From Actinobacteria bacterium OK074 (GTDB lineage: Bacteria > Actinomycetota > Actinomycetes > Streptomycetales > Streptomycetaceae): 34,693 nucleotides of DNA. Positions 1 to 13,427 of the stretch are shown one piece after another; the stretch's first letter is position 1, and every line of letters begins with the position of its first letter. The stretch lies in contig LJCV01000001.1 in the NCBI GenBank assembly GCA_001298575.1, positions 1-34,693 on the forward strand, written 5' to 3'. Under the pieces are notes generated by a model. That model searched no databases, had not been told where the DNA came from, and was given only the letters and a program-made list of their open reading frames with translations. A program made the position numbers and the translations under genes.

Positions 1-35
1 CCGGACCCCGGTGTCCCGGAGCCCGGCCCGCCGCC

Positions 36-105
36 GTGTGCCGTGTGCCGTGTGCCGTGTGCCGTGTGCCGTGTGCCGTGTGCCGTGTGCCGTGTGCCGT
101 GTGCC
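36..105. repeat. Tandem heptamer array, ten copies of GTGTGCC
   Basis: Ten perfect head-to-tail copies of GTGTGCC (GGCACAC on the other strand) fill these 70 bases. They lie just past the stop codon of the minus-strand PKS gene, so they would be in its 3' untranslated region or an intergenic gap. No spacers separate the copies, so this is not a CRISPR array. The rest of bases 1-138 holds no gene that I can support. A weak imperfect inverted repeat (113-121 with 136-144) overlaps the PKS stop. Confidence 0.95.
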
Positions 106-138
106 GACCGCACGGTCACCCGTGGGACCGGTGCGGGG

Positions 139-5829
<5,691 letters not shown>

Positions 5830-5911
5830 CTATGCCTATCGTTCTGGCACGCCAAAGGCGCCCCGCTAGATCCCACCGTACATTCGCCGACACACTCCTG
5901 GCGTGCACGGA

Positions 5912-5941
5912 ACCCTAGAGTCACCCATTTCTCGCTGTCGA
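5912..5941 (-). promoter_or_regulatory. Candidate promoter of the PKS gene
   Basis: Read on the minus strand, TCGACA (5941-5936) and TAGGGT (5917-5912) are separated by 18 bases, which resembles the Streptomyces housekeeping consensus TTGACA-N18-TAGGAT. Transcription would begin about 75 bases ahead of the PKS start codon. This rests on pattern only. Confidence 0.5.
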
Positions 5942-5974
5942 GCAAAAAACAAGTGAGCCGGAATTGCCGGACCA

Positions 5975-5990
5975 CTGGGGACACACACAG
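5975..5990. promoter_or_regulatory. Partial match to the PAS-LuxR (PimM/PteF) operator
   Basis: CTGGGGACACACACAG matches 12 of 16 positions of CTVGGGAWWTCCCBAG, the published operator consensus of PimM-type PAS-LuxR activators of polyene clusters. The left half CTGGGGA fits fully and the right half is poor. It lies about 35 bases upstream of the candidate PKS -35 box, a plausible activator position. The match may be chance. Confidence 0.25.
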
Positions 5991-6112
5991 ACTCTCCCAA
6001 TCCCGCACCTATGTGTGGTGGTCAAGTGAAGGGAGGACGTGACGCGTTACACGTTCGCCAATGGCCGCAAGCCGGGAACTCCACGCCAATTTCAGCATTC
6101 AACAAATCCCGG

Positions 6113-6124
6113 AGAATTAATTCT
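6113..6124. promoter_or_regulatory. Perfect 12-bp AT-rich palindrome in the divergent promoter region
   Basis: AGAATTAATTCT is self-complementary over 12 bases, in an unusually AT-rich patch for this window. It starts 35 bases before the start of the longer palindrome at 6148-6163. It could be a second regulator site or half of a composite operator. No function is shown. Confidence 0.4.
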
Positions 6125-6147
6125 GAGGATCGCTCAACTTTTTTGTT

Positions 6148-6163
6148 TCAATCACGTGATTGA
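6148..6163. promoter_or_regulatory. Perfect 16-bp palindrome, candidate operator
   Basis: TCAATCACGTGATTGA is a perfect palindrome. Its right edge overlaps TTGACA (6160-6165), the best -35 box upstream of the plus-strand GMC oxidase gene. Such placement is typical of a dimeric repressor (TetR, MarR or GntR type) blocking RNA polymerase. No regulator gene is adjacent in this window, so the binding protein is unknown. Confidence 0.6.
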
Positions 6164-6190
6164 CAGATGGGCACCCCGCCGCGCTACCAT
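6160..6190 (+). promoter_or_regulatory. Candidate promoter of the GMC oxidase gene
   Basis: TTGACA (6160-6165) and TACCAT (6185-6190) are separated by 19 bases. The -35 box is a full consensus match; the -10 box keeps only the TA...T pattern. The leader to the chosen start would be roughly 180 bases, in which I see no convincing gene or riboswitch. Confidence 0.45.
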
Positions 6191-6377
6191 CCACGCGCCG
6201 ATCCGGCCATGTGCCCCGGAAGGGACCAGCGCATGCACCGGCCGACGAAATGTCCGCCATGGACCGCTCATTACAACCCCATGACGGACAAGAACTCTCC
6301 AGCTTTACGGCGTTGCCGAACAAATCCCCCATTGGAGCCCGATGGGCCCGCAACCGGCACATCACGACTGGAGTCCC

Positions 6378-8000
6378 ATGCCCGACAACGCGTCCCCCCA
6401 CCCCGTCCCCGGCATCACCCGCCGTCACGTGCTGCGCACGGCCGCCCTGGGCGCCGCCGCGCTCGGCGGCTCCGTGGCCGGCACGGGCAGCGCCCGCGCC
6501 ACGACCTCCAAGACCTCCGCCGACGTGACCGAACTGCGCGCCCGCGCCGTGGTCGTGGGCACCGGCTTCGGCGGCGGCGTGACCGCGCTCAGACTCGCTC
6601 AGGCCGGGGTCTCCACCCTGGTCCTGGAGCGCGGCCGACGCTGGGTCACCGGCCCGAACTCGACCACGTTCTGCCGCTTCGCCACCATGGACAACCGCTC
6701 GGCCTGGCTCACCGACCACCCCGTCGTCGGCGGCGTCGACAAGACCTGGACGCCGTACACGGGCGTCCTCGAACCCGTCGTCGGCAACGGCATGACCGCG
6801 ATGGTCGGGGCGGCGGTCGGCGGCGGCTCGATCATGTACCACGGGATGAGCCTCCAGCCGACGAAGGCGAACTTCGCCACCTCGATCCCGTTCGCGGCGG
6901 ACCTCTACGACGACCTGAACCGGTGGGCCTACCCCACCGTCACCCGGGCGCTCGGCATCTCGACCATCCCCTACGACCTGCTGGCCTCCGACCCGTACAA
7001 GTCCTCGCGGCTGTTCCAGGAGGTCGCCCCCGAGGCGGGCCTGTCCACGTTCAAGGTGCCGCTGCCCATCGACTGGAGCTACGCCCGCGGCGAGCTGACC
7101 GGGCAGTACGAGCCGACGTACACCACCAGCGACATCGCCTTCGGCGTCGACAACGGCGGCAAGCACTCCATCGACGTCACCTACCTCGCCCAGGCGGAGT
7201 CCACCGGTCTGGTCGAGGTGGCGCCGCTGCACCTCGTCCGCGACCTCGCCATGGACGCGAACAAGCACTGGGTGCTGTCCGTCGACCGCATCGACACCTC
7301 GGGGGCGGTCCAGGAGAAAATCCAGGTAACCGCTGACGCGGTGTTTCTCAACGCGGGCTCGCCCGGAACGACCCGGCTGCTGGTCAAGTCCCGTGCCAAG
7401 GGCCTGGTCCCCGACCTGCCGGACGCGGTCGGCACCGGGTGGGGCAACAACGGCGACCGGATCTGGGCCTGGATTAACCCGTCCGGCGACGCCGGCACCC
7501 AGCAGGGCGGCCCCGCCTGCATCGGCGGCACCGACCCGGACAGCCCGATCCCACTCACCCTCGTGCACGCCGGGTCGCCCATCCAGACCGCGGGCGTCAC
7601 GGCGCTGACCGTCGTCGGCTACGGCATCGTCGAGGGCGCGGGCACCTGGGCGTACGACGCCGACACCGACGACGCGGTGCTGACCTGGCCGACCGACACG
7701 GACGCCGCGTTGCAGGCGCTGATCACGGCCCGCATGCAGGCGCTCGCCGCGGCGGGCGGCGGCCTCATGGTCGACACCAACGCGAACGCCCCCTCCACCT
7801 GGCACTCGCTGGGCGGCGTCCCGATGGGCGACTCGGTCGACCTCTACGGCCGCGTCCTCGGCCACAAGGGGCTCTACGTCCTGGACGGCGCCCGCATCCC
7901 TGGCTCGACCGGCGCGTGCAACCCGTCCCTGACGATCGCGGCGCTGGCGGAGCACAGCATGCAGACGATCGTGCGGCAGGACGTCGGCCGGGTCTTCTGA
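6378..8000 (+). CDS. Tat-exported GMC oxidoreductase, cholesterol-oxidase-like
   Basis: A 540-residue FAD enzyme resembling Streptomyces cholesterol oxidase, which oxidises 3-beta-hydroxysterols outside the cell. The N-terminus carries a twin-arginine signal (TRRHVLR, a hydrophobic stretch, then SARA). The FAD loop GTGFGGG is near residue 58, VGGGS follows in the second FAD segment, and the C-terminal part has WHSLGG (His ~475) and CNPSLT (Asn ~514), matching catalytic His447 and Asn485 of the Streptomyces enzyme. The position of Glu361, the isomerisation base, appears to be Thr in my by-eye alignment. An ATG 36 bases upstream (6342) is equally possible; both have GGAG four bases ahead. I chose 6378 because it puts the Tat motif nearer the N-terminus. 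It is transcribed away from the PKS. Cholesterol oxidases sit in polyene clusters (pimE in pimaricin), which suggests a linked role. Confidence 0.88.
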   Translation: MPDNASPHPVPGITRRHVLRTAALGAAALGGSVAGTGSARATTSKTSADVTELRARAVVVGTGFGGGVTALRLAQAGVSTLVLERGRRWVTGPNSTTFCRFATMDNRSAWLTDHPVVGGVDKTWTPYTGVLEPVVGNGMTAMVGAAVGGGSIMYHGMSLQPTKANFATSIPFAADLYDDLNRWAYPTVTRALGISTIPYDLLASDPYKSSRLFQEVAPEAGLSTFKVPLPIDWSYARGELTGQYEPTYTTSDIAFGVDNGGKHSIDVTYLAQAESTGLVEVAPLHLVRDLAMDANKHWVLSVDRIDTSGAVQEKIQVTADAVFLNAGSPGTTRLLVKSRAKGLVPDLPDAVGTGWGNNGDRIWAWINPSGDAGTQQGGPACIGGTDPDSPIPLTLVHAGSPIQTAGVTALTVVGYGIVEGAGTWAYDADTDDAVLTWPTDTDAALQALITARMQALAAAGGGLMVDTNANAPSTWHSLGGVPMGDSVDLYGRVLGHKGLYVLDGARIPGSTGACNPSLTIAALAEHSMQTIVRQDVGRVF

Positions 8001-8111
8001 GGTCCCGTTCCTCGACAGTCTGTTTCTGTAAGCCTTTTCTACAGTTTTTCGCGAGACCGTCACCGTTTCCCCGGGGTGCCTCCCCAGGGTGGCCGGTCTC
8101 CGGACACGGCG

Positions 8112-8153
8112 CGGTGTCCGTGCGGATCACGAACGCGATCCGCGCGGACACCG
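8112..8153. terminator. Long hairpin between convergent genes
   Basis: Arms of 17 bases (8112-8128 and 8137-8153) pair with a single mismatch around an 8-base loop, in the gap between the convergent GMC oxidase and GAF-protein genes. A shorter overlapping hairpin (8102-8107 with 8114-8119) competes with it. There is no clear T-tract, as is usual in Streptomyces. It probably ends transcription from both sides. Confidence 0.7.
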
Positions 8154-8201
8154 TCTTCGTGACCTGCCGGCGCACGACAGGCCGGACATCGGGCGGAGCA
8201 C

Positions 8202-8678
8202 TCAGGCGACGTCCAGGACCGTCGTCGCGTCGGCACCGTACGCCGCCATCCCCTCCTCCGTGAACTGCCGGGGCACTTCGAAGCCCAGCCCGACCACGGC
8301 GAGCAGCCTGGCAGGATCCTCCGGGGCGAAGACCGGCAGGGTGAGCGAGCCCTTCGCATCCGAGACACAGGCCGCCGGGCGAGCCACTCCCGAGGTGTCG
8401 GTCTGCAGGTCGGTGAGGCCGATCGCGGCCTGGCGCTCGGCGGTGGCTCCGGCCAGGCCCTTGCCCAGCGGGACGACGGCGGCGCCGTTCGCCACGGCGG
8501 CCGGCAGGTTATGCGCGGCGACGAGCACGATCTCGTCCTCCCCGGCGAGCCCCGCCAGGTGGACGGAGCCGACGAAGGCGCCATGGCGTTCGACGAACGC
8601 GGAGAGCCAGTCGGCGATCTCCGGGCGGGCGTTCTTCCGGACGGTCTCGCTGAGAGTCGTGGTGTTCATCGTGGTCAT
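8202..8678 (-). CDS. Small GAF-like protein downstream of the P450
   Basis: 158 residues starting MTTMNTTTLSE. The fold pattern (strands around EIVLVAAHNLP, the GKGLAG turn, and SLTLPVFAPED followed by LLAVVGLGF) looks like a single GAF domain. It has one cysteine, so it is unlikely to be a free methionine-sulfoxide reductase of the GAF type. No enzymatic motif is seen. The start at ATG 8678 has AAGGAG seven bases ahead, and this site overlaps the P450 stop codon; the gap between the two genes is 11 bases. It is the last gene of the ebo-P450 operon. A role as a small-molecule-binding partner of the P450 or of the ebo proteins is only a guess. Confidence 0.75.
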   Translation of the reverse strand: MTTMNTTTLSETVRKNARPEIADWLSAFVERHGAFVGSVHLAGLAGEDEIVLVAAHNLPAAVANGAAVVPLGKGLAGATAERQAAIGLTDLQTDTSGVARPAACVSDAKGSLTLPVFAPEDPARLLAVVGLGFEVPRQFTEEGMAAYGADATTVLDVA

Positions 8679-8689
8679 GATGGTGCTCC

Positions 8690-9874
8690 TTACCAGGTGA
8701 CGGGGAGGGACCGGACGCCGTGCACGGCGTTCGCCCGGGTGGCGAAGTCCTCGGGTGGTGCGGCGAGCCGCAGTCCGGGCAATCGCTCGAACAGGGCGGC
8801 CAGGCCGATCTGGAGTTCGACCCGGGCCAGGGACTGGCCGATGCACTGGTGCGATCCGTGTCCGAAGGCCAGGTGTCCGCCGCTGTCACGGGTGACGTCC
8901 AGCGCGTCGGCGTCCGCGTACACGGCCGGGTCCCGGTTGGCGGCCTGGAGGGCCACGATCACGCCTTCGCCCGCCTGGATGCGGACGCCGGACACCTCCA
9001 CGTCCTCGGTGGCGATGCGGCGCAGGCCCGAGTGGGCCACGGTCAGATGGCGCAGCAGTTCCTCGACCGCGGCCGGCCATCCTGCGGGGTCCGCGCGCAG
9101 GGCGGAGAGCTGGGCGGAGTGCCGCAGCAGGGCCACCACAGCCAGCGGGAACATGTTGGCGGTGGTCTCGTGGCCGGCCACCAGCAGCATCGTCGCGACG
9201 CCGACGGCCTCCTCGTAGGTGAGCTCGCCGGTGGCGACGCGCTCGGTGGCGAGCCGGGAGATCAGGTCGTCGGCGGGCTCCCGGGTGCGGGCGGCGAGCA
9301 GGTCACCGAAGTAGACGTGGAGTGCGGTCCGGGCGGCCATCATCTCGGCCGGGCCGGCGGCGAGGCCGGAGAATGCCTGCGCCTGCCGATGGAAGAAGCC
9401 GTGGTCTTGGTAGGGCACTCCGAGCAGTTCGCAGATCGCCCGGGACGGCAGCGCGAGAGCGTACGACTCGACGAGGTCCGCCTCGCCGCGGCCCTCGGCC
9501 GTCATGGTGTCGATCAGTTCGTCGCAGATCCGCGCGACGGCGGGCCGCAGCCCTTCGATACGGCGGAAAGTGAACTCGGGGATCAGCATGCGGCGCAGGC
9601 GCGTGTGATCGGGCGGATCCATCAGGAAGAACTGCCCGGGCCCTCGCGGCGGCGCCTGCGGCCGCATCCCCGGGAAGCCGTCGAGGGTCACGTCGGCGCC
9701 GAAGCGAGGATCGGCGAGCACACGCCGGGCGTCGTCGTGCCGAGTGACGAGCCAGGGGCTGTTGTCGCCCCAGATCGTCACCCGCCGAATGGGCTCCTCC
9801 GCCTGCCACTTGGCGTACTCGGGGGCGGGATCGAGCAGGGTCCGGTGCAGGGGCAGCGGTGGGTGGGTCGTCAA
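8690..9874 (-). CDS. Cytochrome P450, CYP105-like
   Basis: A 394-residue soluble bacterial P450. The I-helix oxygen-activation motif AGHETT is near residue 233, the ExxR motif is in EELLR, and the heme loop FGHGSHQCIG puts the Cys ligand near residue 343. The sequence style fits the CYP105 group common in Streptomyces secondary metabolism. It starts at TTG 9874 in a TTGA overlap with the stop codon of the upstream phosphatase gene, with GAAGGAGA six bases ahead, so its translation is coupled to the ebo genes. No ferredoxin or ferredoxin reductase is encoded nearby. The substrate is unknown; it may modify the metabolite handled by the ebo proteins or the product of the PKS. Confidence 0.95.
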   Translation of the reverse strand: MTTHPPLPLHRTLLDPAPEYAKWQAEEPIRRVTIWGDNSPWLVTRHDDARRVLADPRFGADVTLDGFPGMRPQAPPRGPGQFFLMDPPDHTRLRRMLIPEFTFRRIEGLRPAVARICDELIDTMTAEGRGEADLVESYALALPSRAICELLGVPYQDHGFFHRQAQAFSGLAAGPAEMMAARTALHVYFGDLLAARTREPADDLISRLATERVATGELTYEEAVGVATMLLVAGHETTANMFPLAVVALLRHSAQLSALRADPAGWPAAVEELLRHLTVAHSGLRRIATEDVEVSGVRIQAGEGVIVALQAANRDPAVYADADALDVTRDSGGHLAFGHGSHQCIGQSLARVELQIGLAALFERLPGLRLAAPPEDFATRANAVHGVRSLPVTW

Positions 9875-11367
9875 CTCGGGTCTCCTTCAAGGGAGTCGGT
9901 GGCGGCGCCCACGAGGGAGTCGGGGTCCGCGGCCAGGCCGGCGAGGCGCAGCAGCAGGGGCTTGACCTCGGTCGCCGCGTACGCCTCGCGTGCCAACTCC
10001 GGTTCCGAGCAGAGGAGTACGGGCCCGCGGTCGGGGTCGTCGGGCAGTCGGCCGTGGCTGCCGCTGATCGGTGCCGGGTCGAGCGGGACGGTACGGATGC
10101 GGTAGCGCAGCCCGAGTTTCTTGCGGGCCACCTGGCCGAGGGCGCGCAGCTTCACCCCGGAGACGGTGTCGTCGTAGAGGAGTTCGGCGGGGTCGTAGCC
10201 GGGTTTGCGGTGGATCTCGACCTGGCGGGCGAAGTCGGGGGCGCGGTCGTCGTCGAGCCAGTAGTAGTACGTGAACCATGCGTCGGAGGCGGCGACCGCG
10301 ACGAGTTCGCCGGAGCGGTCGTGGTCCAGGCCGTGCGCGGCCTTGCCCTTCTCGTCCAACACCTCGTCCACGCCGTCGAGTTGGCCGAGGATCCCGGCGA
10401 CGGCGGGGATGTCGGCGGGGTTCCGTACGTAGACGTGGGCGATCTGGTGGTCGGCGACGGCGAAGGCCCGTGAGGCGAGGGCGTCGAGATACTCCATGCC
10501 GTCCTGGGTGTGGACTTCGAGGAGTCCGGCGCGGCGCAGGGCGCGGTTGATGTCGACGGGGCGGGAGACGGGCGCGATGCCGTACTCGCTGAGGGCCACG
10601 ACGGTGGCGCCCGCGCTCAGGAAGTGGTCGATCAACGGGCCCAGGGCGTCGTCGAGTTGGCGTGCGGCGCGGTGGGTGGCGGGCGAGTCGGGACCGGAGC
10701 GCTGAGGGTCGTAGTCCAGGTGTGGGACGTAGACGAGGGTGAGGTCGGGGTGGTGCTCGTCGAAGACCTGGCGGGCGGCGCCCAGGATCCACTGGCTTGA
10801 GGGTATGCCCGCGTTCGGGCCCCAGTAGGTGAACAGTGGGAACGGGCCCAGTCTGGCGGTGAGTTCGTCGTGCAGGGACGGCGGCCAGGTGTAGCAGTCG
10901 GGTTCCTTGCGGCCGTCGGAGTAGTAGACGGGGCGGGGGGTGACGGTGAGGTCGACGTCGGCGCCCATCGCGTACCACCAGCAGATGTTGGCGACCTTGT
11001 AGTCGGGGTCGGTTCTGCGGGCGGTCTCCCAGATCTTCTCGCCGCCGACGAGGGTGTTGCTCTGCCGCCACAGCAGCACGTCGCCGAGGTCGCGGAAGTA
11101 CCAGCCGTTGGCCACGGAGCCGTGCACGGCGGGGAGTTCACCGGTCAGGAGGGTGGATTGGACGGTGCAGGTCACGGCCGGGAGCACGGTGTCGAGCCGG
11201 GCCCGGAAGCCGCGTTCGCCGAGGGCGGCGAGGGCGGGCATGTGTGCGAGCAGCTTCGGGGTGAGGCCCACGATGTCGAGGACGACGAGGGGGCGTGCGT
11301 TGCCGGGAGGGCGGGTGTTTCCGGAATGGGTTTCGGTAACGCTTCCGGTGGTGTTGTCGGTGGTCAT
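9871..11367 (-). CDS. EboF-like alkaline phosphatase/nucleotide pyrophosphatase family protein
   Basis: 498 residues of the type I phosphodiesterase/nucleotide pyrophosphatase superfamily. Seen: the metal Asp in VVLDIVGLTP at the start, a likely Thr nucleophile in TCTVQSTLLTG, the metal site PHLDYD, SEYG where many relatives have SDHG, and a C-terminal GSHGRLP. It starts at ATG 11367, which overlaps the EboE stop as ATGA, with AAGGAGG ahead. A member of this family follows eboE in other ebo clusters, and the position here is the same, so I call it EboF-like. It probably hydrolyses a phosphoester or phosphoanhydride; the substrate is unknown. There is no signal peptide, so it should act in the cytoplasm. 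Confidence 0.85.
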   Translation of the reverse strand: MTTDNTTGSVTETHSGNTRPPGNARPLVVLDIVGLTPKLLAHMPALAALGERGFRARLDTVLPAVTCTVQSTLLTGELPAVHGSVANGWYFRDLGDVLLWRQSNTLVGGEKIWETARRTDPDYKVANICWWYAMGADVDLTVTPRPVYYSDGRKEPDCYTWPPSLHDELTARLGPFPLFTYWGPNAGIPSSQWILGAARQVFDEHHPDLTLVYVPHLDYDPQRSGPDSPATHRAARQLDDALGPLIDHFLSAGATVVALSEYGIAPVSRPVDINRALRRAGLLEVHTQDGMEYLDALASRAFAVADHQIAHVYVRNPADIPAVAGILGQLDGVDEVLDEKGKAAHGLDHDRSGELVAVAASDAWFTYYYWLDDDRAPDFARQVEIHRKPGYDPAELLYDDTVSGVKLRALGQVARKKLGLRYRIRTVPLDPAPISGSHGRLPDDPDRGPVLLCSEPELAREAYAATEVKPLLLRLAGLAADPDSLVGAATDSLEGDPS

Positions 11368-12551
11368 GAGTAGCGGTCCTCCTTGAGGCCGAGTCCGGTC
11401 AACCGGTCGCGGGCCCATGCGAGTTCGGCGGCGATGCCGGCGGTCAGGTCTGCGGGCGGGCCGGGCAGTACCGACCAGGTGTAGGTCTCGACCTCGATGT
11501 GGTCGCAGCCTGCCGAGGCGGCGCCGAACAGTCCGGCGAACACCTCGCCGAGCTGGTCGGCGGTGGTCCGCAGCGGCGGTTCGGGCCGGGAGTGCAGCGG
11601 GGCGTGGAAGTGGACGCGCCAGGGGCCGGTGTCGGCGGGCAGTCCGCCGTCGAGGGCGTCGGGCAGGTCGTCGACCCCTCGGACGTCGGACAGGTTCTCA
11701 ACTCCCCGGGCGGCGCCGGGGTCCGCCGTCCGGGTCTGGTGCAGGAACCGGGGTTCGGCCAGCCGCCGCAGCGCCGCCCGGGCGGCGGGGTCCGCCGGGT
11801 CGGGCGCCTCGACGGCGCAGGACGCCTGGAGTTTGACGACGGGCAGTCCGGCGTCCGCGAGCCGCCGCAGCGCCGCGGCGGGGTGTTCGAACTGGACGGC
11901 GAGATGGCAGGCGTCCAGGCAGACGCCGAGCCGGTCGGGGTCGAGCCCGCCCAGCTGCGCCACCGCCTGGCCGGTGGTCTCCACGACACACCCCGGTTCC
12001 GGTTCGAAACCGACCCGGACCCGGCGGCCGGTGTCCGCCTCGACTGCGGCGAGGCCGTCGGCCAGCCGGTCCAGGGCACGGCGGGCGGTGTCGGCGCGCT
12101 CGGCCGGCCAGGGGGTCCGCCAGGCCAGCGGGAGCGTGGAGACGCTGCCCCGGTCGGCGTCGTCCGGGAGGAGTTCGGCGAGTACGCGGGCGCAGTCGAG
12201 GGTGTAGTCCAGGCGTGCCGCGTCCGCCCAGTCGGGCACGTACACGTCCTGTTTGACGACCTCGCGGTGGAACCCGGCGTACGGGAAGGCGTTGAGGGTG
12301 ACCGTCTCCAGGCCGCGGGCCCGCAGTTCGCCCTTCAGTCGTTCCAACGCGCCCTGGTCCGCGACGAGTTCGGTGACGACACCGCGGGCGAGCCACAGCC
12401 CGATGCCGAGCCGGTCGACCCCCAGTCGCTCGCGCACCGGCTCGGCGTACGTGGCGAGTTGGGCGACGACCCCGTCGAGGTCCTCCGCCTGGTGGACGTT
12501 GCTGCAGTAGCCGAGGTGGACGGTGCTGCCGTCCGGATGCAGAAGCCGCAC
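11364..12551 (-). CDS. eboE: EboE, TIM-barrel metabolite traffic protein
   Basis: 395 residues of the xylose-isomerase-like TIM-barrel type. Family traits seen: LGYCSNVH near the N-terminus, TLNAFPYAGFH, VYVPDW, the GSVSTLPLAW stretch, FEPEPGCVVET and CLDACHLAVQFE, the last two supplying likely metal ligands. GTG 12551 is the start, seven bases after the EboB stop; the gene ends in an ATGA overlap with the phosphatase gene. In cyanobacteria the ebo genes are needed to move the scytonemin precursor to the periplasm, but the reaction of EboE is not known. Identification is by recognised motifs and gene order and is fairly firm. Confidence 0.88.
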   Translation of the reverse strand: MRLLHPDGSTVHLGYCSNVHQAEDLDGVVAQLATYAEPVRERLGVDRLGIGLWLARGVVTELVADQGALERLKGELRARGLETVTLNAFPYAGFHREVVKQDVYVPDWADAARLDYTLDCARVLAELLPDDADRGSVSTLPLAWRTPWPAERADTARRALDRLADGLAAVEADTGRRVRVGFEPEPGCVVETTGQAVAQLGGLDPDRLGVCLDACHLAVQFEHPAAALRRLADAGLPVVKLQASCAVEAPDPADPAARAALRRLAEPRFLHQTRTADPGAARGVENLSDVRGVDDLPDALDGGLPADTGPWRVHFHAPLHSRPEPPLRTTADQLGEVFAGLFGAASAGCDHIEVETYTWSVLPGPPADLTAGIAAELAWARDRLTGLGLKEDRYS

Positions 12552-12558
12552 GGGCCGT

Positions 12559-13425
12559 TCACGCTCCCCCGCGCCGGATGGAGTTGCCCTCGTAGACGGA
12601 GGTGTCGTCCGGCTTGGCCTCGTCGGTCCCGGGGGCGAGTTCGAGACGGCCGCTCTGCCCGTAGAAGGCGACCGGGTTGTCCCACAGCACCCGGTCCACC
12701 GCGGTCTGGTCGAACCCGGCGGCGAGCATCGCGTCGGCGGTGCGGCGGGTCTTGAGCGGGTCCGAACGGCCCCAGTCGGCGGCCGAGTTGACCAGGACGC
12801 GGTCGGTGCCGTGCTCCTTGAGGATCTCGACCATCCGGTCCTCGCTCATCTTCGTCTTCGGGTAGACGGAGAACCCTGCCCAGCAGCCGCTGTCGAGGAC
12901 CATGCCGACGGTGAGTTCGTTGAGGTGGTCCAGGACCACGAGGGAGGGGTCGATGCCCGACTCCCGGACGACGTCCAGGGTGCGCCGGGTGCCTGCGGCC
13001 TTGTCGCGGTGCGGGGTGTGCACGAGGGCGGGCAGGCCGTGCGCGACGGCGAGTTGGAGCTGGCGGGCGAACGCCTCGTCCTCCTCCGGGGTCATCGAGT
13101 CGTAGCCGATCTCGCCGACGGCGACGACCCGGTCCTTGGCGAGATAGCGGTCGAGTTCGTCCAACACCGGTATGCAGCGGGGGTCGTTGGCCTCCTTCGG
13201 GTTGAGGGCGATGGTGCAGAAGTGCTGGATGCCGAACTGCGCGGCCCGGTAGGGCTCCCAGCCGAGCAGCGCGTCGAAGTAGTCGTAGAAGCTCTCCGGC
13301 GAGGTGCGTGGCTGGCCGAGCCAGAAGGCTGGTTCGACGACTGCGCGTACTCCGGCCGCGTACATCGCCTCGTAGTCGTCGGTGGTGCGGGAGGTCATGT
13401 GGATGTGGGGGTCGAAGATGCGCAC
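12559..13425 (-). CDS. eboB: EboB, TatD-like metal-dependent hydrolase
   Basis: 288 residues of the TatD-like amidohydrolase fold. Metal-binding motifs are visible in order: DPHIHM at the N-terminus, GEIGYD in the middle, LVHTPHR, LDHLNE and NSAADWG. A GTG start at 13425, two bases after the EboA stop, places DPHIHM at residues 4-9, as expected for the family. A longer open frame runs upstream through the EboA gene but is its shadow. The neighbours EboA and EboE support the assignment. The substrate is unknown; a nuclease role like that of classical TatD is not implied. Confidence 0.88.
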   Translation of the reverse strand: MRIFDPHIHMTSRTTDDYEAMYAAGVRAVVEPAFWLGQPRTSPESFYDYFDALLGWEPYRAAQFGIQHFCTIALNPKEANDPRCIPVLDELDRYLAKDRVVAVGEIGYDSMTPEEDEAFARQLQLAVAHGLPALVHTPHRDKAAGTRRTLDVVRESGIDPSLVVLDHLNELTVGMVLDSGCWAGFSVYPKTKMSEDRMVEILKEHGTDRVLVNSAADWGRSDPLKTRRTADAMLAAGFDQTAVDRVLWDNPVAFYGQSGRLELAPGTDEAKPDDTSVYEGNSIRRGGA

Positions 13426-13427
13426 GG

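Noticed and set aside
36..105. Heptamer array as a CRISPR
   Set aside because: Units are adjacent with no spacers, and no cas genes are present.
6117..8063. Minus-strand open frame of 648 codons opposite the GMC oxidase
   Set aside because: The oxidase on the other strand has a Tat signal, FAD motif and active-site residues; this one has no motif.
9303..9890. Second minus-strand open frame within the P450 gene
   Set aside because: Arg/Pro-rich shadow frame; the P450 frame holds all the heme and I-helix motifs.
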